A stretch of 64,000 bases of DNA from Canna indica (lineage: Eukaryota; Streptophyta; Magnoliopsida; Zingiberales; Cannaceae): assembly GCA_034359265.1 (NCBI GenBank), contig CP136898.1:40757501-40821500 (forward strand). The letters are read 5' to 3'. Position 1 is the stretch's first letter, and every line of letters begins with the position of its first letter. The notes under the pieces were generated by a model that searched no databases, had not been told where the DNA came from, and saw only the letters and a program-made list of their open reading frames with translations. Below, in pieces: positions 44,275-55,999 of this stretch. The position numbers and the translations under genes were made by a program.

Positions 44275-44590
44275 CTTCAACACTTCGCTTGGCTTCAAGG
44301 TTTGATCTGGTAACAATATAAGTATGTGGTTGACCCGTTCTTAATGGGACCCGACTAAGGGATAAATTTCCAAGCTTGTTCTCACTTGCGCTTAATCCTT
44401 ATTGCTGGAAGTGTTGAAGAGTGAATATTAGCTTTTCAAACTTTGTTCTGGCCACCCAACTTGCACAACTTGCGAAGGACATTAAACCATTCCTTCATTG
44501 TTCCGGCGTAGACACCTTCCTCTGGAAGTGGACAGTGAGTGGAAAATTCATTATAAAGTTTGTTTACCTCCCGGCGATAATCGGGATATG
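44275..44590 (+). pseudogene. LINE zf-RVT fragment, second half
   Basis: Plus-strand text includes LATQLAQLAKDIKPF and DTFLWKWTVSGKFIIKFVY, matching the WxxxxSGxFSVKSAY block that opens the zf-RVT region of plant LINEs. It continues the LINE ending at 34986; the 9.3 kb between is copia LTR I with its CACTA insertion. Stops and frameshifts are present. The sequence from 44591 to 44723 is unassigned. Confidence 0.7.
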
Positions 44591-44723
44591 CCTATGAACG
44601 CACTGAAGGGACATGGGCCCAACTGGATGACGGGACACATATGAGATCAACTATGCGATATCTGGGCGTTAGAGGAGTGGCTGGGTGCCTCCCGGACGGC
44701 GCACTAGAACCGGATGACGCTAG

Positions 44724-45118
44724 TGTTGGCCTAAGGTTTTCTACCTTGGTCTTAATCTCTATTTTGATGATAACAAACATGGAACTAATTTTTTCATTGA
44801 GAAATACTTTCAAGATCTAAGTCGGTTAGCGATCGACGCCCCCGCTCGAAAAAATTGGAGAAATTGACAAGGACGCTGGTTGACGCTCGGGATTCTTCGA
44901 AAAGTTAGAGTTTATATTTAGGGTGTCTAGCATGTGTTGTAAATCCTCATGATGATGCGAAGAAACCCAAAAACCAATCCCGAACCCCAAAACTCAGAAA
45001 CCCTAAAAATTAGAAAATGCCCTGAAATTCACTAAGCCTAGGGAGCTCCTTGGAGGGCTATATGACCTAGATATTTTTTTGGCACCAAAAGTTCCGGTAA
45101 TTATTCCTTAGATTAAAA
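44724..45118 (+). repeat. Truncated SIRE-type LTR M
   Basis: Begins TGTTGGCCTAAGG and carries the first 395 bp of the same LTR family as A, C, F and N (TTTTGATGATAACAAACATGG, CTAGGGAGCTCCTTGGAGGG). It breaks at GATTAAAAGA, where MULE coding sequence starts. It therefore lacks the palindrome cluster and TATA box. Confidence 0.82.
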
Positions 45119-47127
45119 GACTCGGATATATTGATCATTATGATATCACTCTTGCTCCACTCTGAAAAATGTGATTTTGCCCAAGTATGTGCATCATATT
45201 CAACCAACCATTTGTGTGCATCATTGTTTAGTTCCTTTAGCTTCATCATCTCTCTTTCCTATGTTGCAAAATATGTCGCTTTGCTACAAGCCAACATTCT
45301 GTCTCTTAATATAGTAGCACCTCCATATTTTCTCTTCATGTTAGCATAGATATTTCTAACACATAACTTGTGTTCAATTCTTGGATATTTCTCCAACACT
45401 TGTACAAGACCCTGCATACAATGTAAAAAGTTGTTAGATATCATATATGTAAAAGTTCTTAAATAACATCTAAGTTACATACCTTTTGTTGGTCTGTAAT
45501 TATGACCTAGTTCCTTTCGATCCCAATATCATTAAGTAGCAACTCAATGAACCATTCCCATGAATATTTATTCTTATCTTCAACAACAACAACTGCCAAT
45601 GAGAAATACTGGTCATTTGGATCCCTTCCAATAGCTACCAGTAGGATACCACCACACTTCCCCATCAAAAAATGAACCTCTAGCCCAACCAATAGTCTAC
45701 AAGCTTGCAAGAAGCCTTTAATTAATGGTCTTAGACTTAAATAATATCTTAAGAAGATCCTTTTATCATCACCAACTTGAGATTTATCAATTTTCAGTAT
45801 GGCTGTGCTTCCAAGATTGGTCCTTTTAATCTCACCAAAGAAATCATAAAGCTGATTGTATTGCTTTGTAAAATTCCCATCAAATGCTTCTTTTGTAATT
45901 TTTCTAGCTCTAAATGCCTTAGAAATAGAAATGTCAACAAAGTAACTCTGTCTGATATTCTCTATACATCCTCTTAAGTTGATATTCTTGTTGACATTCA
46001 ATGTATTTAACAACTTCCTTGCAACCCATTTCCTATTAGTCATTATTCCTTTATGCACTCTACAGCAACTGTGTCTATCCTCTAATGTATTTATCTGATA
46101 TATGCCATTTTTTCAAACTCTACTAAACAAGCAGATCCAAGGACACACATCTACACAAACCACTCTACATCTCTTATTGTCATTTTTCTTAAATCTCAAC
46201 CCCCTGCCTTTAAAACTTGCATACTCTATATATGATTCCATTTTTGAACTATTTAGTTGATGTAAACTGCATACCTAGCTTGAAACTGAAATTAGGACCC
46301 ATCTCATTAGCATTGTATCTACGAGTCTTTACCTTTGGTCCTTCAGCATCAGCATCAGAACTCTCAGCATCTTAATGTTACTGCTCAGATTCAGCATCAG
46401 AAGTCATCTCTTCATTTTCACCAACACTATGGTATTCAATTAGTGGTGGGACTATATGTGAATCCATAACATCTTGGGACAGTGCATCTAGATTGGGAGG
46501 CAGATCATCAACATAATCAGCAAAGTGATCATCATCACTTTCATCAGCAAAACCACTAAAGAGAATATTACTTGCAATGTAAAAATCTACATCCTCATCA
46601 TCATCACTGTCATTGTGTACATCTCCACCAACATTAATATTGGACTCATCTACTAGCATTAGCATTAGCATTAGCATTAGCATTGGACTCATCTACATAA
46701 GCATTAGCATTGGACTCACCAACACTATGTTCACCAAAATTAACATTGTGTTCACCAACATTAGCACTGTCGTCACCAACATTAGCAGTGTCTTCACCAT
46801 CTCCGCTAATTACATAAACCTTAATTTTCTTTTTAGGTACACTCAAAGCAGCTTTAGCCAACATAGTTGCATCTTCATCAGACAAAACATCTTCTAATGC
46901 AACATCTAAAGACCGTCCAAGTCTACATAAGTATAACATAGTGATCCCCTTATATCCAAGCTCCTTTCAAACAGCTATCAACTCTTGTGAAGACCTTAAA
47001 TCCAACTCACAATTTGACATTGTGTACATTGACCCCCCAACATAATTCAAAACCTTCTCTCCTATAAAACAACCTCCATGGTGTAGCTCAACAGTAAAAG
47101 ACTTATCAAAATCACTTATTAAAATCA
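45119..47127 (-). pseudogene. MULE (Mutator-like) transposase gene, 3'-truncated
   Basis: Begins at an ATG near 47127 with a PB1-like domain: SFTVELHHGGCFIGEKVLNYVGG, then a TGA at about 46975, then KELGYKGITMLYLCRLG. An acidic linker follows with Asn-Ala repeats (46640-46720), then a decayed MuDR DNA-binding domain (LGMQFTS to VCVDVCPW, 46290-46100). The MULE transposase core (46058-45507) has RPLIKGFLQACRLLVGLEVHF, where the usual catalytic GLDGCHL Asp is lost, and FSLAVVVVEDKNKYSWEWF. ITDQQK ends an exon with GT at about 45483, and the next exon opens GLVQVLEKYPRIEHKLCVRNIYAN (45415). It continues HWAKSHFS-like to NISESF and is cut at 45119. Stops and the missing Asp make it inactive. Confidence 0.82.
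46640..46725. repeat. AGCATT hexanucleotide repeat in MULE gene
   Basis: Six near-perfect AGCATT units (from about 46656), then scattered further units. They encode alternating Asn and Ala on the minus strand. Upstream, a longer unit with VGE/NVG repeats (46725-46790) is also repetitive. Confidence 0.75.
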
Positions 47128-47674
47128 TTCAACTATTCAAGCTAAATACACCAGTAGCATGCATTGAACAAAAGCTTTCAAAATTTAAATTTGAAGCTAC
47201 ATTACAACATTGAACATTCAAACAAAACCTTTCAAATTTCAAATTTCAAACTACATTACAACATTGAACATTCAATGAAACCCTTAGTAATCAAATTAAA
47301 ACCCTAAACAGATTACAAGAAATAAAACTCGCAAAAAACCCTAAACAGATTACAAAAATCAAAGATCGCAAAAATCTCTAAACATACTATAAAGAAGTAG
47401 AACTTACAATCGTCCACATGCCCCTCGAAAGGTGGAGGTGGTGGAGCCTTATGTTTTATGGATTTCTTTGGCTTTACAATTGTCTTTACCACTCGCCTCT
47501 ATCCCAAGGAGTTCTTCATCAATCTCATCTTCGTCGGTTAGGCAAAAATTGGAAGAATCGCTAGTTAGGGTTTATATTCGGGTGTTATATTTATGGAATG
47601 GGGGGAAAGTGGGTTAACGTAAATATGATGTGGAATTAGTTATCCCACATCACATTTCGATTCACTGATATAAG
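47128..47674 (-). promoter_or_regulatory. MULE 5' flank with short tandem repeats
   Basis: Upstream of the MULE gene. A 60-bp unit (ACTACATTACAACATTGAACATTCAA) is duplicated at about 47190-47275, and ACCCTAAACAGATTACAA occurs twice (near 47300 and 47336). The right end at 47670-47674 (ATAAG) is the target duplication of solo LTR N. Confidence 0.55.
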
Positions 47675-49453
47675 TGTGGGCGAAATGGCAACACTAGAGA
47701 GGGGGAGGGGGGTGAATAGTGTGTTTACTATACGATTCGCCTAAATTCACTTTTAAACGATTACTTAGATCGATTAGGCGATTTGCAATTCGATGATTGT
47801 ATGCGGAAGCAATAATAATCAAGCAATTTAAAACACACAAGATATCAATGCAAACACGAGTAATTTATAGTGGTTCGGCCCCAATGCCTACTCCACTACC
47901 TAAGTACCCCGCTTAGGATTTCCAAACTAGTTTTACTAAATTAGTTTTTGTTTCCCTTACACAGAGGACTTTTCACCGAAGAGACGCACTCTCGACCTAA
48001 GGCACTTCCTCACCCGGAAGTCACTACCTTCTTATCGAGAGTCCTCTTCCACCTCAACCCTAAGGGACAACTAAACTAATCCTAGTAACAACTATGTTTT
48101 ACTCAAGTGGCTTTACTCCTTCTACACCAAGGATACCACTTCACACACACGACCAAACACCCGGTCTTCTACAGACGCACAAATTAAACACAGTTTAAAT
48201 AACAGTTAAAATACAATCGAAAAGAGCTAAAGAATGAAACCAATAGAGAAAGCTCTTTTGCAATCCTTCAATCCTTCAACTCGTCAAGGGGTAGAGCTTG
48301 AGTCAACACCCGAGTTGATGCAGCAGCTGGCGCTTGAAGAATGAACTCGACGGAGAAGCAGAGCGTAAGCTTTAAATATTTTTGAAGGCTCTAAATCTTG
48401 CTTTTGAATACTCAATGAACTCTATTATAATCAAGGAAGAGTGTTAGAAAATTTATATGAGGGTATATTTATACCTTGGTGAAGAAACGACACTCAACGG
48501 ATAGAAATATAACCGTTGCAGGCCACCGGTTGAAGCACCGGTCGAAGCATCGATCGACCGATCATTCGACCGCTGCAATTTTCCCTATGGTCGGTCGACC
48601 GACAGGTCAACCGCCTAGACGCTCGCGACATTCGGTCGACCAACACGCGCAGCATCTTTGCCTATTCGCAGGTCGGTCGACCACTCGTTCGACCGCCAAG
48701 CCTACTGCCCATTTTGGGCTTCAGTCGATCAACCGGTCGGTTGACCGAACCTGAGCTGAAGAAGGCAGACAGCTTATGTTCTGTCTGTTTCTTCTGGTTC
48801 CGTTTTTACTAAGTCTACTTATATAACATTTACTAATTTTAAGTTAAATAATTTTACAACATGATAACTTTAAAACATAAATGTTATATAAGGATTATAC
48901 CCCATTTGTTCAATAAAAATATCTAAAAAATCAACATCCCTAAGGATCAAAATCTAGTTCTTGGGATCTAGTATAAAATGGAAATTTCCTAATCTTTCGG
49001 GTCAAATAAGGATATATTAAAGGCTTCCAAAAAATCCTAAAAAATATCTCGTTATCTAGTTTTGACCCAAGGAACAATTACTGTCGTTTTTTATTTCAAG
49101 AAAAGGTTTGGATCATATAGCCCTCCAAGGAGCTCCCTAGTCTTAGTGAATTTCAGGGCGGTCCCGGAATTTCATGGTTTGGGGTTCGGGATAGATTTTT
49201 GGGTTTCTTATGTATCATCATGAGGATTACATTAATTTTTAGATACCCTAAACCTAAACTCCCTTTCTTGAAGATTGCCGAGCGCCGACGAGCTTCCTTG
49301 TCGATTTATCTGATTTCTTTGATCGCGGACGTCGCGCACTCACCGATATGGAACCTGAAAGATATTCTCAATGAAGTCATTAGTCCCATGTTTGTTATCA
49401 TCAAAACAATCAAAACTAAGATTAAGGCTAAGGTTGAAAACCGAAAGCGAACA
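47675..49453 (-). mobile_element. Solo LTR N (SIRE-type copia)
   Basis: A 1,779-bp solo LTR on the minus strand with perfect ATAAG duplications (47670-47674 and 49454-49458). Plus-strand ends are TGTGGGCGAAATGG and AAAGCGAACA. It shares the TTTATAGTGGTTCGGCCCC block, a TATTTATA box (48466-48473) and a palindrome cluster (48525-48750; GGTCGACCGACAGG, CGGTCGGTTGACCG) with LTRs A, C and F. Confidence 0.9.
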
Positions 49454-49641
49454 ATAAGGTGGCATTAATCTGACCATGTCAGATTTTGGTTTGCCATATA
49501 AGACGGAACTAACGACGTTATGCCAACTAGGTGATGATAGGGACCAATTTGATAACGAAAAATATTTGGGGGACAACTATGACCGGTTTTTTTTTGGGGG
49601 GGACCAATTTAAAAATCGGCGTATATTTGGGGGACCATTTT
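49454..49641. repeat. Probable MULE terminal sequence, right side
   Basis: Continues the sequence split by solo LTR N. GGGACCAATTTGATAACG, ATTTGGGGGACAAC and GGGGGGACCAATTTAAAAAT are the kind of G-rich, GGGACC-bearing ends that plant MULEs often carry. The matching left terminus would lie beyond the truncation at 45119 and is missing. Moderate confidence. Confidence 0.5.
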
Positions 49642-50020
49642 CACTACTAGAATTGTCGTCATCATCGATGGCTCAAACCGTGGCTGAATCATCGGTGATA
49701 GATATCACGGACGACGCAAACCGTGGCAAAAAGCCATCATTGATGAGCGCGTCTCAGATAAGTTGTGACGGCCGAGCGCGGCCGTCACACGTAATCATCA
49801 ACGACAGCCGCGTTCGCTGTTGCTAATTAAAAAACATCACCGACAGCTCCAGGAGCTGCCACTGATACCAACCATCAGCCATGGCCCAGTCCTATCGGTG
49901 ATACTATTAGCAACCGTGATATTGGTGCTGCCCAGACCATCCGCCATTGACGATAAGCTTTCAGCCACGGCTTAGTGACGGTGAACCGTGGGTAAGCCGT
50001 GGCTAAAGGTGTATCCTGTA
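49642..50020 (-). repeat. CACTA O: 3' terminus and subterminal repeats
   Basis: Repeated ACCGTGG(C/A), TCATCGGTGATA, GATATCACGGACGACG and AGCCGTGGCT units in both orientations. From 50020 to about 50240 is an AT-rich 3' UTR. Confidence 0.78.
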
Positions 50021-50244
50021 ACTGAAAAAACTAAAAATTTTGTAAATTCCCGTATACAATGATATATCGACTATAAACTATTTTCAATCACATATTATAA
50101 TCAGAAAATATTATACACATGCATTTGAAACCAAACATACAAGTTTTATATAAATATCATCAACCTCAGCCTCAAACCGGAGGCAAACAATTATCAAAAT
50201 ATCGACTATAAACAACCAAGTATCAAAATATAAACAAAATACAA

Positions 50245-51988
50245 TTAATCAAAATATCACGACTGCAGTGGAGGCAGTGGAGTCGACAACGACTGGGTCG
50301 AGAGCGTCGACTAGGTCGAGGAGGACGACGGCTGCGACATCATCAGTAGAAGGCCAGAGTGAGATGCAATCTGAATGAGGAGTGTCTGCATGTTCTGGAT
50401 CGTCTGTCTCAACTCATCATTCGCCCGTCTCTGCTCCTGCATCGCTAGCCTCTACCGCTCCATCGCCAGCCTCTACCGCTCCATCGCCTGCCTCTGCTCC
50501 TTCATTGTTTGTCTCTATTGGGTGAACTCTAACTCCATGGCCGTTATCCGGCTCTGGTCCTACGCTTCGGATGTCGAGGGCCACTCACCCGCAGTTGGAG
50601 GGGTCGGTGCCCAAAGTGGCTCGAGCACGATGCGTGCATGGCCACAGTCTGCAAAGCCATAAACACGGTCTTGCTCTGAGCCACCTGCGGCCTCCACCCA
50701 AGCTCCTACGTGGAACTCCTCTGGTGTCCCTCCACGCTCGATCACAGTCCTCGTGTAAGTTTCCTACAGATGTTCATATTTTAAATATATATAAACTATA
50801 AATAAAAATTGTGTAAATCAAATAGACATATATAAATACTTACAATTATATACGAGGCTCTGCTATCAACGTAGTCCCCCGCTCCTCGTCGATGATGGTG
50901 GGTGCGCTCAAACACCTCCATCATCGACGGGCATTGGATGGTGCCGTCCTCCATCACGCGTGTCTTATATTAGAAAAAAAATACATTAGTATCATTATAC
51001 ACAATATATAATTAAATTAAAAATAATTAAATTATACATACCATACGACGCTCATGAACCGCAAAAGAGATGGAGCCACCAGTGTGGCGCGCGCTCATGC
51101 CGTCCCCCCCCCCCCTCTGGATATGCGGTTTCTCGACGTAGTCCGGGAGACCTCCTGCCACTTAGGTGTGTCCCACCGCTCAACGAGTTGGTCCCACACA
51201 GGGCCAGGAATCCACTCGGGGGCGTGTCCCCGAGTCTGCCCTATCTGTGTGGCCCCCAACCGTCTCATCACGGTTTGACGTGCCTACTGAAGCAGCCCGT
51301 TATAGCGAGCGCGGGTAACACGCTCCCATGCAGCCTCCACAAAAATGGTCTGGTCCTCCGGCCATGTATAATGACCCTGCAAAAAAAAGTTATTATTACT
51401 GATGAATATTTAATATTAACATTAATTTAATAAATATACTTATCGTGAGCTCTCGCCACAATAAATCCATATGCTCACGGGGTACGTGAGACCATGTAGG
51501 CCACGCCCCGTGCATAAACTTTCGGATCGTCGCCGCTATCGTGCGGGGCACATCCTCCTGCTCAAATCTACACCAAATATAAATTCATATTATGATATTT
51601 TGAATTATAAATAAATTATAAGAAATAATTTATGCATATACTTACCTTCTTCCGTGCACACTAACTGCTCTGCGCAGTTGTCCGTCGGGTGGCGGAGGGA
51701 GAATTCTGTTAGGCCCTCGTGGCCTACATCTCGATGTCGATGGGCCTGGATCGGCTGAAGGGACGGTGGCTGGAGGTGGGGGAATGGTGACCATATTAGC
51801 TGGGGGAATGGTGGATGGATCAGGTGGGGGAATGGTGGATGGAGGTGGGGGGGGAGGGGGGGGGGCGATGGCCGGAGGTGGGGGGATGGTGGTGGAAGGC
51901 GAAGGGTCAGTGGGTACAGGTGGGGCAGGTGGTAATTGTCAGGGGTCCTATGAGGAATGCCTCCTCGAGAACTGATATCTCTAACCAT
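50245..51988 (-). pseudogene. CACTA O: TnpA-like gene (Transposase_24)
   Basis: Five exons can be traced by comparison with copies K and L. Exon 1 (51988-51650) is extremely Pro-rich (PPPSPHLRPSPPPLPPHLHP) and ends at a GTAAG donor. Exon 2 (about 51570-51445) reads RFEQEDVPRTIAATIRKFMH and GAWPTWSHVP. Exon 3 (about 51380-51045) has WERVTRARYNGLLQ, a stop, and VWDQLVERWDTPKWQEVSRTT. Exon 4 (about 50960-50850) has DGTIQCPSMMEVFERTHHHR. Exon 5 (50760-50245) has RGGTPEEFHVGAWVEAAGGS and QDRVYGFADCGHAR, then coiled-coil repeats of AMERxRLAMQEQR interrupted by stops. By analogy with En/Spm TnpA it would bind subterminal repeats. Stops in exons 3 and 5 disable it. Confidence 0.72.
51765..51925 (+). 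repeat. G-rich minisatellite in TnpA-like exon 1
   Basis: Plus-strand units of GGTGGGGGAATGGTGGATGG, with runs of 8-10 G at 51844-51866. On the minus strand it encodes the Pro-rich part of the TnpA-like protein. Strong G-quadruplex potential on the plus strand. Confidence 0.75.
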
Positions 51989-52075
51989 AGCTGTAAAAAA
52001 TTTAATATAATTAGATTATATATAATAGATTAATAAATATATTTAATAATTGAATATATACTTCACATTTACAAT

Positions 52076-55000
52076 TATTCGTCATCGTCATTATCATCAT
52101 CCGTGTAATACTCTTCATCTTGTTCTTCTGTATCGTCGTCATCAACGTATTCTATTTCCTATTGAACTAACTCTGTGTCATCATCCTCAAGTATTAGATT
52201 AACATGTTCCACTTTGGAAGGATCTTCTTCTTGATAGAAGTCATCTGCTGGCTCATTCTCTCCAGCTATCGGGTCAATTTATCTCTTGCTTTAGTCTTAC
52301 AGACTACACGCCAATTTACCTTATCTTTCTTTCGAGATGGATACTGCATATAATATACTTGTTCAGCTTAAGATGCCAATATAAATGGCTCATTTGAAGC
52401 CAATTTTGATTTGTAATTGACCTCGACCAGCTGCTTATACTTTGGATGAACTCTCATTCCCCTATCGCTTGTATCGAACCAATGACATTTAAAAAGGGCA
52501 ACTGATTTACATTCGAAAAATTATAATTCAATGACTTTTTCCAATAGTCCATAAAAGTCAACATCACATTCAGCATACGTTGTCCCTTTGACGCAGACCC
52601 CGGCATTCAGTCTTTTTTGTAGATGAATATTCAAGTGTGTGAAATTTATATCCATTGACAAAATAACCATTATAACATTGTACAAGTCGTGCCGACCCAC
52701 TAGGAAACTCAAAGATTTGGCTATCTATTTTGCCTCTGTGTTTTGTGCTGTAAGCTTGAAACCAACTAGGGAACTCACGATTCCGTAATCTTTCTAATTC
52801 CTCATCGCTATAAATTGAGTATTTTGTCACCACCTAAATGTCAAATATTTCAATGAACTTCTCAATCTCTGGATAGTTTAGTAAAATGTAAAAGTAGGCC
52901 AAATGGTACTCTTCATCATTTAAGAATCGAGACAGACGAGAACACAAAGCACAACCGGGGTAACCAAAGATATTTAAACAACCATCCGATGGTCGAGCTC
53001 CCCCGTCGTCGTTCCATGGAAGACGATTAAGTCTTGTCTTCATGGTAAATTGAAAATAAAATGAGCAAAATGTTCAAATTTCTTGAATTATATATGCTTC
53101 TGATATGGAACCTTCAACTAGGACGGTGTTTTTTACTTTTTTCTTTAGACAATTCATGTATCTTTCAAATAAGTACATCCACCGGTATTGAACGGGGCCA
53201 CCAACTCGTGCCTCATTTGCCAAGTGTATCGGTAGATGCTCCATCGAGTCAAAAAATGCATGATGGAAAAATTGCTCCAGCTTCCATATGATTTCAACAA
53301 TATTATTTTCAAGTGCTGACATATCTTCAACTCAAAGTACATTTGCACAAATGTTTCTGTAAAACACACTTAATTTTGTCAACGGACCCCAAATCTTATC
53401 ATGTAGATGATTTCGAAATGAATACATGATAATTGTGGCTCTTCATCCTCGATATTTTACATTCATCGACGTTTACACATTGAGATAAGTTTAAGGCATA
53501 TCCATCGGGTAATATGAGTTCTTTGATCCATTGATACACATCCTTCATCTATTATCTATTTAACACAAATGACGCCTTTGGCTTATGAAGTCGTCCGTTG
53601 ACCTCTTGCAACTCTAACTCAGGCATCTTACAAAGTATTTTCACATCATGTCGGGCCTTCACATTTTCTTTAGTGCTAAAAATATTATCAAACTGATTTT
53701 TTTCAATGTCATGACATCCAAATTATGCCGAATCAGTAATGAACTCCAATACGGCAATTCCCGAAAGATACTTTTTTTCACCTAGTTATGTGTTTGACGA
53801 AAGCTTGAAATTTTTACATTCTGACCAAAAGTAATCTCTGGAAGCAATTGAACACGTGCTAACATCTGTTCACCAGACAACATCGGTGGTGGCTCATCTC
53901 TTTCGACTCTAACCTTGGTAAATTTGTCACGATTCCTTCGATACTGATGGTTAGACGGTATGAACTTGCGATGACAATCAAAGAAGGAAATTTTCCGACC
54001 ATTCTCAAGACTGAAGGCTTTTGAGTGTTCCATGCAATACGGGCAAGAGAGTCGCCCATGTGTGCTCCAACCAGACAACATGTCAGAGGTCGGAAAATCA
54101 TTGATTGTCCATAATATAGTAGCTTGTAAAATAAAGTTTTGCTTCCGGTGACAATCATAAGTGACAACTCCCTCAACCCACAATGTTTTGAGTTCATCAA
54201 TTAGGGGACGGAGAAACACGTCAATTTCTTTGCGAGGACCCCTAGGACTCGGAATAATCATCGAAAGATAGATAAATTCATCTTTCATACACATTGAGGG
54301 CGGCAAATTATAAATTGTTAACAGCACTGGCCATACTAAATACGGAGTTGCCGAATTACCAAATGGATTAAAGCCATCAGTGCACAATCCCAACCTGATA
54401 TTTCTAGTCTCCCTAGCAAATAAAGGATAACACCTATCCAAATGTTTCCATGATTCACTGTTGGATGGATGAGTCATTATTGTATCATCACGACTTCTGG
54501 CATGCCAACTCATATAGGGGGCACTCTTTTCCGACATGAATAACCTTTGAATCCTCGATTGTTAGTGGAAAATACCGAAGCACCTTGAAGGGGATATTTT
54601 TTTGTCCGACCGATTTCTTCTCCTTGTAACGAGGATGTTCACATACCGGACATTGCTCTAACTGTGCATTTTCTTTATTCGGCAATTCAATCTGTATCAC
54701 AGGTTGTTCTTCAGTGACTTCAACTGTCGTAGTATCTGGTGGCACTACCGTCTTAGTAACTGACTCAATATTATCATTTAAATGGAATTGTCCTCCAAGA
54801 CTATCCAGAATCATTGTTCTATAAGGATTAGGTGGATTGGAAGAAGAAACACCAGTAAAAGAAGATTCACCATGAGTTTGGACAACAGGATTGCTCAACG
54901 TTCCGACTTGACGTGACTCCCTGTGACAATTCCATACAAAATATCTTGGTATGAATCCTTTTGTATACAGATGCATTGTGACAATTTCTCGGTCCAAAAA

Positions 55001-55150
55001 TCTTATGTTCGAACATTTCCGGCACAGACATCGGATTTTATCACCACTAAGGAATTTTTCGTTCGAGTAGGCGAAATTTAAGAAGTAAATTACACCTACT
55101 AGAAATTCGTCCGTTAAAGCTCCACGATGAATTCGTCGGTACATCCAACT
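52076..55150 (-). pseudogene. CACTA O: TNP2-type transposase gene
   Basis: Starts MSDDRSWMYRRIHRG (ATG at about 55165). Order: Transpos_assoc, Ser/Asn linker, an EQCPVCEHPRYKEK segment, TNP2 (54537-53782; LGLCTDGFNPFG, MKDEFIYLSMIIPSPRGPRK, CHRKQNF, HGRLSCPYCMEHSK), then a stop at the QTHN position, a shortened middle with frameshifts (53760-53340), DUF4218 (53322-53074; HLPIHLANEARVGGPVQYRW), a split DUF4216 (52833-52380) and an acidic tail near 52080. Against copy L, 288 bp (96 codons) are missing after PNKE, with ATAAAGAA at both edges in L. A frameshift lies near 54555 and another near 52610. Nonfunctional. Confidence 0.85.
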
Positions 55151-55239
55151 TCGATCGTCTGACATGTTCTGTCAAAAAGTGGGCAATATCTTTAGGTAAT
55201 GTCTTTAGGTGAGATGATCCTATTCCATTCGGGATTCAT

Positions 55240-55432
55240 GTTATTCATATTGCACTTAGTATTTCTTTTAGTCATTAACTTCATTCTAAATTTCGGCAGC
55301 ATTTCCCTATAGTTCTCTGAATACACATATCATCTGGGCACGTATCGGAGAACAAGGGAGATACAAGCCAAAATTAAAAAATGAATAATGACTAAAAGAA
55401 AATAAACTAAGTGCAATATAAATAATTATATT
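55240..55432. repeat. Foldback in CACTA O promoter region
   Basis: Same inverted repeat as in copies J and L: GTTATTCATATTGCACTTAG to TTCTCTGAATAC, then GTATCGGAGAAC to TAAGTGCAATATAAATAAT. The right arm is more decayed here. It lies 75 bp upstream of the transposase ATG. Confidence 0.75.
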
Positions 55433-55589
55433 CCCAAATTTTCCAATTAGGGATAATTCAAGGGTTGTACATCGTATAAAAGATCATTTACTTCGTTTAC
55501 ACGAACATACAACCCCCGAACGGATCTAAGGTTTTGCAAAATTAAAACTTGACTCGTCAATGCATACGTGAAATGTATCAACTCGTCTA

Positions 55590-55953
55590 CATTCCGGCGC
55601 CAGTCCACCGTGGATGATTTAGCCGCGAGTCTAAAGTGGACGATTTCAGCGTGCGCAAGTCCATCCAATATTGACGATTCCAACACGAGTCCAAAGTGGA
55701 CAATTTCATAATTATAATTACACCCAACTAAAATTAACCCTAACATTTATTCTACCCTAATTAAATATAAATAACAACTAATTAATAGTAATTAAATCTA
55801 ATTGAAAACTAATTAATCTATTTTTAAAAAAAATTAACACTGATTTACTAATTAAATCCAAAATTAACCCTAATTAATCTCTAATAACAGTAATTAACAG
55901 TAAATGACAGTAAATAAATCTAATTAATCACTAATAACAGTAATTATCACTAA

Positions 55954-55995
<42 letters not shown>
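55590..55995. repeat. CACTA O: decayed 26-bp repeats and (TA)n tract
   Basis: About four units related to GTCCAAAGTGGACGATTTC at 55590-55705, then an AT-rich stretch with TAATTAACAGTAA and ACTAATAACAGTAAT direct repeats (55860-55960), then a TA microsatellite at about 55957-55995. Confidence 0.72.

Positions 55996-55999
<4 letters not shown>

Noticed and set aside
46613..46897. Ser/Ile-repeat frame on the plus strand
   Set aside because: Antisense of the AGCATT repeat in the MULE gene.
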